Assembly (NCBI RefSeq): GCF_932276165.1
Contig: NC_064008.1
Coordinates: 3,043,001-3,107,000, forward strand
From: Plutella xylostella
Taxonomy: Eukaryota > Arthropoda > Insecta > Lepidoptera > Plutellidae
Direction: 5' to 3'
DNA length: 64,000 bases
How positions within the stretch are numbered: position 1 is the stretch's first letter; every line of letters starts with the position of its first letter. The notes under the pieces are model-generated. The model made no database searches. It was not told the origin of the DNA and saw nothing but the letters and a program-made list of their open reading frames with translations. The position numbers and the translations under genes were made by a program. Positions 40,501 through 52,500 of the stretch are shown here, piece after piece.

Positions 40501-43500
40501 TGCTAAATGGTCACTATAATATTGTGTTATGACGCGCCAATGCCTCTATAGGAGCTCTCATAATTTCAAGGATATTTGCACAAAAGTACCAGGACCACAT
40601 AAACTCACCTCGATGCCTCGTCTTATCAAACCCGGCGAAGGTATCTGCCCGCCGTGGTAAAGCGGGTGACTCGTACGCGACTGAATGCCGCTCGCCGGCG
40701 GAGCTGGTGCTTCGGCCGAGCCCGCCGCAGACGCACTCTACACCTCATTCCTAGACTGGACTACGGGTGATTCGTACGCGACTAAATCTTCACCTGAAGT
40801 ATCAGTATCAGCACCTATGCCACTACAGGAGCTATATCTCACATCGATGCCTTGTCTTGTAGAAATGTGCGAGGTACAACGAAAATAGTCACTATAATAT
40901 TGTGATGCCGCGCCACAAAGTACCAGGCGCCTATGACTCTACAGGAGCTATAACTCACCTCGATGCCTCGTCTTGTCAAACCCGGCGAAGGTATCAGCTC
41001 GCCGTGGTAAAGCGGGTGACTCGTAGGCGACTGAATGCCGCTCGCCGGCGGAGCTGGTGCTTCGGCCGAGCCCGCCGCTGACGCCCCACGCCGTGCTCGA
41101 GCATTCTAGCGCGTCCTGTAAGTATGGGTTATATTTTATAGTTTTATCAGAAATGGTGGGAGGAGCGGGTAAAGAAACGTATTATGTTGGACGATAATAA
41201 TATGTAGGTAGGTGGAGACAATCAAGAATACACCAACGGCGTCCTTGAATATACTAGGCCGCTTGGATACTATTCGTCTATTACAGCGAGGACGCGCGCT
41301 CCGAATCCTCTATCATACATGTAATAATTAATTATGTATTTGGTCAAATTACATAGTTAGTAGGTACAACAAGTATTTTTCTAAATTTATATAGCAAACG
41401 CCCTGTAGCTTCCGAACGAGATACCAGGCAACCAGAGCCCTACAGGTGACTTACAATGTCAACACCACCGGAGAAGGAGGACAAAGACACAGAGGTACCA
41501 GGCAACCATAGCCCTGCAGGAGACTTACCTTGACAACCTTGCAGACCTCCTGCCACAGCGCATGTGTGTCCAGTGTGGGCGCCGCTAGACGCACGTAGTC
41601 TGGGAACACTAGGCCGCCTGGGTATGCCGCCACTCCTGAGAAGGGATTGTTGTGTTAGCTTACTATTATCCTGGCCCTCTAGCACGGGACGCTATTAAGA
41701 CGTGACAAAAGTTCTCCGCCGCGCTCGCTCTTGAGGCTGGGCTATGTGAGTGAGCGCGATGCAAAACTCTTATCACGTCTTAAATGCGCCCCGTACTAGC
41801 CCTTCTGGATGCCTATTATAATCCAGCTAACATAAAGGATTGTTTGTTTTTAAAGTCACAGAGTTATAGATATTATAGGCATTGCATTGCAGTTTAATGT
41901 TGATGGACTGAATTAGGAAAAATATAGATGAGCATTAAATACAATTATTGTACCACGTGCTTTTACGGTGACGGAAAACATTGTGAGGAAACCTGCACAT
42001 CTGGATTTTTTGATGTGTACCCTAATTGCATTGTACTAATTCCAGAACGAGTGATTGCGAGTCTCCTCTCACTTTTTCCTTCGGGATAACAGTCGTGAGC
42101 ATAAATATGTATGTAAGTAACAAATTTGTACCTGGGTTAGTAAGTTCAAGTGTGGACCCGCCAGTATGTCCGACCATTTTCATGTGTAGTGCCATTTTCT
42201 CTTCTAATATCGTTGCGTGCTCTCGATCCTTCGCCCTTAATGCCTCTGGTGAGAGAAAATAACAAAATTATACCAAGTGGAAAAATATGTGAGGAAAAGA
42301 GGAAATAGAAAAAGGTCGGATGGAAAAGATGCAAGTGATGTGTGAAGTGAAATGGAAAGGATTGTGAAGATTTTCGGAAGAATTTGCAAATTGTGAAAGG
42401 TTTAAAAGTTATAAGATAATGGTTGAAAGTGGTAGAATAAAGAAATTTAGTGTTTATCAAGTTTCATGATAGAAAAGGTTAATATAAACATGGGCAAGTT
42501 ATTCACATACAATAACGTATCTAACAATAGTATTAAGTACACAAAGTATCAAGGCATTGAATGTAGCTGGAAAAGGGTACACATATTTAGTTTAAAGCTA
42601 AGACTGGGCAAAACATTTGGTTTATGTGACAACTTACAGAAAAGTATGTTTGAAGATCTATAAGAGAAAACATACATTTAGACTGTTTAACTAAAATACG
42701 ACACTGACTCTTGATAAGTTAATAATTAATGTTATACCCCCAGAAGTTTCAAAAATACTCGAGAACGACATAGAAGACAGGTAAAGCGTAACACTGTTTG
42801 CATTTAAAGTATCTATTTATAAATTTTAATTTAAGACATCAATTGAGTAAAACTTATAATGCAATAAATAATTGAGTAAGTACTGAATGTTACGCTTTTC
42901 AAAACCACTTCTGTGTAAATGGCTTCAAAACCTAAAAATTACCCTTTTACAGTAATAATCTTTAGATCATTTGAATTACGTAAAACAAGTAACGTCTTAT
43001 TTTTGGGTCGGAGTTGTAAACTAACTCGTCTAGTAATATCTTATACATATAAACACATAATAATGAAGCCATATGCACATAACTCTTTGAAGACATTAAT
43101 AAAACGGGGTTACAATAACTCGTTATCACAGAAGAATCTTTGCATGCGGTGTACAACGTACATGCTACATACTATGTCGTGTCTAACAGCCATTAAGTGT
43201 ATAAATATGTAATTACACGAGTCCAAAGCTTGTATAGTAAAAAAACTCGCTAAAAATCATATTGAAAGTTAAAATATTTAACGGATCAAAAATAAATAAT
43301 ACAACGAAAGTAGAAACTTTTAGCATTTTCTTCTTTCATGTAAATAAGTATTAGATACTGATTACTGAGACCTAAATTATTAAGTGCTTCATTCTAGATT
43401 CACAGCGCTAAAAGCTGTTGGACACGACAAACACTAAGAGCCACTTGCATCATCGTTCAATCCACTTAACCGAGACTTAATTGGCTAACTGTGGATGATG

Positions 43501-46500
43501 CAACTGGGTCTAGGGGTGGTAGTGGTGTAGTTACAGAACGTATATCACCTTCGATATGCCACCACGGAGTTTCATCTGTTGACGACAAGGTTGTGTCACT
43601 ATTTACACTTAAGGAAAGGTTATCTTGTAGACAATGCTATCGTTTTATACAGAATGTATCTAAATGTATTTTTACGTGAAACCCAAATAAATGTAAGCAA
43701 AAGTAGTTTTATATCGGCATACTGTACGCAATTTACGAAGTGGCTTTTGGACTAGCATATTAGAACTTAAACAATTTCCATAACACTGCTACCACTTTAT
43801 ACTACCAAACCCAATATTGCTTTGTTCACCTTGGGTACACTACAGAATTTCGAATTACTTTTTTACGAATATGAAAATAACGATTTTCATAATTACGAAT
43901 TTCGTAGTTCCGAATAATTCACAATCCCGAATTTTAAGTTTCCGAATAGCGAAAATCACGAATAGTATAATAAACGAAATTTTAAACCACAGATTAATTA
44001 AAATGACGAAAGTCATATTTCCGAATATTATAATTTCGATGTTTCAAAAGTACGATTATTTATTATATCGAATTGTTAAAATTACGAATTCCGAATTTTT
44101 AATATTCCGAAAATACAAATTCCCGAATGTTTTTAGTGAACAAGAAATAGTCATATATTAGGAATAGTACGAGTATGTTTATTAACAGCATAATCCGTAT
44201 ACAAACAATATTTTTTAAGCTGTATTATATGAAACGCTCCGCTCCGCTTCGCTGCGCTCCGCTTTGTTTTTCGATATCTATGTGCACCTAACACGCTCCT
44301 CCTCGCTTTGCTCGTCGTCGCACCTATCTTTAGGTTTGGGTCCTAAGCTTTTTAAGGTTAACCACCGTAAATATCCGAGCAATTGTATTACAATTATTTA
44401 AAATGGTACAATCTTATTTACTTTTCCCCAAATCAAAGCATAAACCAAACCATACCGCGATGTAGAATGGTGACGACAGCGCCATGTAGCAAAATCCATG
44501 GGAAACTAAATCTTTTACACAATATATTTTTAAGCTATATTATGTGAAACGCTCCGCTCCGCTTCGCTGCGCTCCGCTTTGTTTTTCGATATCTATGTGC
44601 ACCTAACACGCTCCTCCTCGCTTTGCTCGTCGTCGCACCTATCTTTTGGTTTTGATTCTGAAGTTTTAAATACGTTTATGTATTTTTGTCAAATGTAATC
44701 AATTTAGTTAAATAATAATGAAATTATCTTAATTTAAATTAATAATGTAATAAAAATAGAGTAAGTACTGATATTAATTGGTTAAATTAATAAATAATGT
44801 ATATTTAGTTTTAGAAATGTAATCAATTTAGTAAAGTTAATAATTATATGGGGACATCTCACACACGGCCATCCGACCCCAAGCTAGGCAGAACCTGTGT
44901 TATGGGTGTCGGACAGCTGATATATCTACACAAATACATAGATAGATAAATACTAAATATAAATATCAACACCCAAGACCCGAGTACAAATATCTGTCTT
45001 TAAACAAATATCTGCCCCAGCCGGGAATCGAACCCGGGACCTTCGGCATAGCAGTCAGGGCCACTAACCACTACGCCATTCGACCGTCAAAATAATAATT
45101 AATAATGCATCATAATGAATTTAAGCTAATTGATAAAATTTTTATATAGAATGTTAAATTGTAAAATGTAAAAATATATAAAATTAATACTTAAGTCACT
45201 TTAGTTTGGAAATAAATGGCATATTATATGATTAATTTTTGTCAAAATCACGAATTATCATATTTCCGATCGGGATTTTAATTTTTCGTGATTTTAATAA
45301 ATCGGTATTTTATTTTTCGTATATTAAAGTATTCGTATTTTTTCACGTTCGTATATTTAATAATCGTAATAACAATATTCGTGATTATAATATTCGAAAT
45401 TATAATTATCGTAATTTTTATAATTCGATATTTTAAAATATCGGTATTGCAATATTTCGTAAATTACATATTCGGAATTATCAAATTCGGAAAAAAGTTT
45501 TTCGGAATATTTGGGTGTTCCCGTTCACCTTACATAAACGGAATTCACGTTTTTGACAGACGTAACAGGTACACTTCTTGGTTGATTCTTGCTTGATTTG
45601 AGGAGCTACGTAGGTAAACTATGTGTATCTTATTTCACATAATAACTCCCTTGAGCCTTACCGTAGTGCATTTAAAATTCAAAGTCACTTGTCGCTATTG
45701 CTATATACCTATATCTTCACAATACACAATCAATAACCAACTCTACGCACCAGTAATAAGCGTGATATTCTCGTGTCTAGCCTCCAGCTGCCTCTGTCGT
45801 TCTTCTGCCGAGATGGCGTGCGCGCCCGCTTCCGATTCTTCCGCTTCCGCTGGGCAGTTTTGCACTGCCGCCCTGGGAGGGAAACGGGGGTTAGAAATTA
45901 ATAATAATCACGATTCCATTACGTCCCCACTGCTGGGGCACGGGTCTCCTACAAATGAAGGAAGGGTATTAGGCCTAGGACGCTTCGGATACAGACGCTT
46001 CGGGTACGGGTTCATAAGGCTACCAAGCCTTTTCATGGTCCTTCCAGCCGGATATAATACAGAAACGTATAGATAGACCATTTAAAGGGTTCTAAGTTTT
46101 CTAAAGGGAGAAAGAGGATGTAGGCAATGAAATAAAATGCCATAATTGAAATGCTCTGTGCGTGCGCGCAACGCTATAAGATGCTATAAGGCACACACAC
46201 ACGCACTCACGCCTTGTACTAATGTACTCCCTTGCGGGGTAGGCAGAGGTGCATTGCTGCACCCACTTTTCGCCAGGGTGTTATGTTAGTCCCAATGTAA
46301 TAGGGGGCGGGCCTATTGCCATTTTACGGGCACATCCAAGATCCGAGAACAAATATTTGTGTTTAAACAAATATCTGCCCCAGCCGGGAATCGAACCCGG
46401 GACCATCGGCTCAGTAGTCAGGTCACCAACCACTACGTCATTCGGTCGTTTTATCATTCTACATATATTGAAGCTTATCCCACTCACCTAACGTTGGTAA

Positions 46501-49500
46501 TCCAGGCGTGGATGTCTTTAGGCCGGTGTACTCTAAGTTCGAACATCTCTGGTGAGGAAGGCCCGCTACAGATCAGGTAAAGACCTCTTCCTTCGGCCCC
46601 GGCCTTCTCTCGCACTAGTAGCGATACTAGGGATACTACGCCCGTCTATTGGGAAGGAAAAGATGTAGGTATTAATATGCATAAATGTAATTTATTTACT
46701 TCACAAATAAGGTTAACTAGTCTATCAACTAACTCACAATTGTTTCACCGATGCTTGAGCCATTACAAATGTGCGAACTCAGTCATAAAACCTCTTATCA
46801 GACATCTCGCTTCAACTTATTTTCGGGTTCCGATATGCCATCATAGAAAGGCTGAATGAAGCCCCCCGCTCCCCTACTCGTACGTTCATAAATGGCATAA
46901 AGTTTTATAAAGCTAGTGCTTGCTGTAAGCTTAGTTCATAACGAATTTTCATAAGCGAATAATGAATAGGCCGCATAGTAGTCTTATAAGAGACATCTGA
47001 TTGTAGTAAATAAATGATGTTCCTTTTTGTGTTCTGTATCCACCCATAATGCAGAACCTGTCCAAACATTAAACCTGTCTAAATATTCAAAGATAAATCT
47101 TCTACGGGACGTTTTTGAGTCATAACATTACAAATAGCAGCAAGACATACTATTTATTCGGATTGCCATAGCAATCTGTAAGAGCCTTAAGTTTTACAGC
47201 GTTCTTATTGATACATACCTTATTATCCGGAGTGAAGAACGTATACTTGTTGTTGTTGTCAATGAGGAAGAACAATACGTCGGTGAGCACTATCACTAGT
47301 AATGTCTGCATCTTGCTGCGACCCTGCATCATTGTGGCTACGCCTTCGAACCTGGGACACAAATGATACGATTTTTAATTAAATACAATATGTTCGGAGT
47401 GCTACTTTTGTATAACTAAATAAGAAGTCATAACTCGTTTCAGCAAAGATGATTCTTGACAGTTCACAAGTTTCTGAATTACGCACAAATACTATTGCGA
47501 AATCTGTGTGTATTAATTTACGTTTCATGTAGAATTTCACTATGAGATATCTCTAATACCGTAAAACTAAAAACGTATCAATACGTAATAGTAAGGTTGC
47601 GACGCGTTCGCAAGTAGCTCTCTGTTTAGCTTAGGCTATTTTTTGTGGCTTTTCAATTCTACTGGGAACTATTTATTGTATAAATAATCGTAGTGTTTTG
47701 TTATGTAATGTAATAAAATGTACATAGGTACTACAGAAAATAATGAAGAAGGTAACATAGGAATGAAACTCTTATGCACACATACTTTAGACTCCTATTC
47801 CCCTGCAAAATATCAGACTTCTTGAACTTCCTTCCTCTGAAGTGCGCGAATGATTTAGCGTCTATGCGATGGTAGATTTCCAGTTTTCTGTCTTCTCTCT
47901 CTTTCGCCGCCACTTGGTTGTCCACGTCTACTAGGACCTCCTGTGAATGATAGGATTGGGGAAAATTGGTTAAGGCTGTCACTAAAGCTGGAAGAAAATC
48001 AGAATCTGTCAAATCTAGTGAGGGGGGGTTGAGGTATGCGGGGCGTTCTACGGACAATGACATGAAATTTTAACATAGTACTCGAAAACATAAAAGTGAA
48101 GACATGCCACTTTGTTAAAAATATACTAAGTAAGTAATATTGTTTTGTGATACGAAAATATTTATTTTTATTTGAAAGTATTTTTAATATTTAATAATTA
48201 ATTATATATAAAGTCGTACCCGTGCCGATATTTATACAGGTTGTTGCAAAAAGGGTTTAATACTATGCCGAAACCTACGTGTGCAGCATGTTATTGATGT
48301 TATTTCTAAGCCAGGAAATGAAATCAGAATGTAAAAAAATCGCGAAAATATTATCAGAGTTTAATAGTTCAGGGTGTTGTATTAAACTCTGCCCCCGTGT
48401 AATAAAAAAAGTATAGTTAGCCGAAAGGGCGTTACTCAGGCGTCACTCTGAAAAACTTTTATCCTACGTAATTTTTTATATTCATGAAAAAAACGCTTCT
48501 TCATATAATTTTTTTTTGGTCACGTGACCTTTTAGTTAGACGACCTGTTTTTTTTTGGTGTTTCAAAAGCAGAACAGTAGTTTGCAGAACTCTGCATATA
48601 CAGGGTGTCACAAAAGGTTACGTAGCTGGCAAAGGGATATGGGGAGGTCACCAGAAAAATAATAACATGTAAGTACCCCCGCAAGGGAGTACATTAGTAC
48701 AAGGCGAGAGTGTGTATTTTTTTTTTAAGTACTTATGTGTATTTGGGATATGATAGAAATAATATTTTTGTTTCTTAAAAACCAAAAAATGTACACCTTG
48801 CTGCGCTCTTTTGCTCACTGTAAGTACACCTACAAATATTGCTGTATTAAAAAAAACGGTTTTGTTATAACGATTATAAAAAAAAAGTTATTTTCATGTC
48901 AAGGAGTCATTTACCTAATTACGATTTCACTCAACAGCAGGTGAACTGAAAAAATAAGTTCTAGTTCTATCATCACTTTAGATCGCAAACATTGTAACTC
49001 CACTTTTCTCGGCGAAAAGTACTCTTTGGTGTCAATAGAAACGTTTTTTGAATTCACATGTTTTCCTCTTTATTCGAAAAAAAAAACTGTATTCCGCATT
49101 TTACCATTTGTTTTCCTCTAAACCCCAAACCGTGATTTTTAAACAAGAAAACTTAGTAATTAGACCCTTTATTCTCATATACAACGTGCGATGTAGGCGA
49201 ACGTGAACGAAAACTATGCAATAAGCCTTTGTTTTTATTACTACTTTAGTAAATTACAATAACATACTCAACAATGTTAATTTTTTTTTGCAATGTTATG
49301 TTGTTAAATTAAGATCTAATATTTTATTAACATGAAGTTACTTTCAACTTTTTTTTGCATCTATGCGTCGAATCACAGCATGACGGCTGCTGCAGCTTCC
49401 TGCTGTCCTGTCCTCCAACCAATCCCACCAGTACTGCAGGTTGCGTCGAATACGAGCCATTCTCTTCGACTTGACAAGACAGGTGCTCCCGGAAGGATCA

Positions 49501-52500
49501 TAGATCGCACGGAACCCGTACCGTATAGAGGCAACGGACTCCTTTGCAACAGCCCCCCAGATTCGGAAGTAGCCCATGCACTGCATGGCGAGCACAGCTG
49601 CAGCAATTTTTTCGTAATGAATCATTGGGATGTCATCCCCGAAGGAGGCTCTCAGCCTACCTCACGACCTGTGTGACATTAGAAAAATGCACTGTGCTAA
49701 CGCCGTTTGCGAGCTTGATTTGCAGGACCGCGTTGTATGCCAAGTTCCACAGCAGAGGGGTCCAAGACCTACCGCTGTGGAACTCCGCAACTGAACTTCT
49801 TCAGTGAAAACAAACCCTCTCTTTTCGCATCCTTAATGTACTTGTTAGACACGTATGACCTCTGTCAATTTTCTGCAGATGACGAGATAGAGAAGACAAG
49901 TGATGGTATACAAGAGCCGCCCTAAAGGTTCGCCCTCTAGGGGATAGAGTTGAACGCGGTTACTATTTTTAAGCAAACAGCCAGCGCAACAACTCGCCCG
50001 TGGTTCTTATCCTGCTCCGACAGTGAACGAACGCAAAGTATTGTACCCACTATTCGAATCCGCATTTCGGATGCCAAACTGACTGTCCGAAAGGTCGAAA
50101 CCGTACCACCACAGAGGTATGACTCGTTCGAAGAGCTTATCAGGCTCTTACAGCAATCAGATGTGTCGGTACACTGAAAGATAATCTACAGGCCTGCTTT
50201 ATTTATTTAGGAGCACTAATGGCCTCCTTTCAGTCATTGAGTCACTGGCACTCAGGCTGCGGTTGAACAGGAAGATAGACTGTCTAAACAAATCATTTTT
50301 AGGCTAGTTAAAAAAAACTTTAGGTGGGTAGTATGCCAACTAGAACTACAAATAAAACAGTATTTTTGTCTCCTCTAAAATTTGGTCACGAGGAGTTACG
50401 ATGATTACGATCTAAGGTGACGCTGACGATATTTTATACAAGGTATTGAAAAAAGGGTATAAAGCTTAGCCAAAAGTGGATTTAGGTGCCATTCTGATCC
50501 ACTTTTCTTCTACAATTTTAAAAATTCACGTAGCAAAACCTTTTACATAGAAACTTATTCGATCACGTGACTTTTTACTATAGAGACCGAATTTATTTTT
50601 CGAGAATTTCCAAAACTTGGAGAACAAAAGTTGTTCAGAATAACCCCTGAGTCAAACCCTTTCGGCACAGTATACCCTTTTTGCAACATCCTGTATAGGT
50701 AATATCAGGTTTATAAAAGACCTGGGCCTGTAGAGTGAGACTCGGCATGGGGAGTCATAATTTATAGATCTTTTAGGTTGCAGTGGCGAATGGGCACTGG
50801 TAGCCCTGCCCTTTTCTATAACTATAACTATAGGTAATTTTATGGCAATTTAAAAATGGTATAACATTTATCTATTTGAAAAAATCATTAAAAATATACA
50901 TTACCTATCACCCTAATTTAAAAAAAAAATTCAGCCCTTACTTTAAACTTATAACACCCCTCTATTTCCTTCAGGGGTTAAAAAACCTGTGTATTTAATA
51001 TTTTCTTATGAGTTTTTTTTTTAAAACTAGGCTCTTACATAGTTGTACATAATATTATGCGGTATTTTATTCCACTTGTAACGCATAAAATTCATAGCTA
51101 CAGTAAACATTTAATTTTTTTCATGGCGAGATACAGTCGCACTTAACCGCTTTTTTGCAAAGCTTGTTAAATAGATTTAAAAAATTATGTAAATTTTAGA
51201 TCTTCAATTTTTAAAAATACTTACTTATTTTTAACAACCTGTAGTGTACAGACTACCACATCTTAAAATATATATATTTTTAATTAACTACGGTTTTTGG
51301 TTTCAAATAAAACAAATTATGAACTTACTTTTCAACACCCTGTATATTGTGTAGCTTACCTACCATACACAACCGTTAAAATAAAATAAATTACCCCTCA
51401 GAATATAAACAGGCTCGCGCTTTGGCATACTGCATTGACCGTATAGTTCTTATTCGGAGAATCTAATAAGTGTCATTATGTGCAATGTTTACCTTTATCT
51501 ATGCATCTGTAACTCTATAGTAAAAAATGTAAACAAATCGAAAAGGCGAAATGTTTTCTAAGAATTTTCGGCTTTTCTGCATCTAAAATGATTAGAAAAT
51601 TAACTTTCCATAGCAAATGCATATGTATTATAATACTTGTAGTCATAATTTGTTGATTTAATCAGTTTTTGTGAAATATTTGATAAAAAATAAAATGGCG
51701 TGGGTATCGCTCCTAACAGGCCGCCACCAGGGCGACGACTGAAGAAATCTGAAATCTGTCACGGTGTCATCATTTTTAAACCGGAATTTATTAGTTTTTT
51801 GCAAAAAAGTTGACTTCTGGTCCATTAAATCCAACTCTTTAAGGTAACTTTGTTAAGAATTTAATTACCTACACATACATATAAGATTCCATGAAAATGG
51901 GCCCTCTGATTTCGAGGGTTTTTTCATAATAAGTAAAAAAATGGCAAAAGACATGGTGTGTTTGCAATTTTTTTTAACATACTTATTATAATCCTGCACC
52001 AATTTATAAGCAACTAACATGTTCAGTATACCCTCTGCTACAAAATATATTTTTATCAATGTGATAGAAGCCACCGTTTTTCCAATCTAATCAAGTATAT
52101 CAAGCCGACTTTAGCATTTTAGCTTTAGGGATCCCCTTAAGGCGTTTTTGGGTCATTGAAAACATAAATAAGTACTTCTATACAGAGTGGAATTTCCTAT
52201 TTATAGGTAAAATCATCCCTTTAAAAACCTTATCTTTCCGCTTATTTTGGTTGAAAGAGCCCTCAGTCGTTTCGGTTACCGCCAATAACAACTCCAAGTC
52301 ATGCTAATCTACGTTACGGCGTTACGGTTTGCGACCTACTATCACGTGAGTACAAATGTACAGCGTAAAGCGGGTGACTCGCTCGTGAGACACCTCTAAC
52401 TACCCCTTCGCGGATTACAGTCGTGAGCATAATATATGTATGTAACTCATGCTATTTAATGTTCTATTTTATTTTATTCACCTTAACCCCGCACAAAGCG

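Noticed and set aside
49332..50177. Plus-strand frames of 62-114 codons interpreted as host exons
   Set aside because: The minus strand carries ordered reverse-transcriptase motifs (VTAFNSIP, PLLWNLAYNAVL, LLPNLGG), so the region is a decayed LINE.
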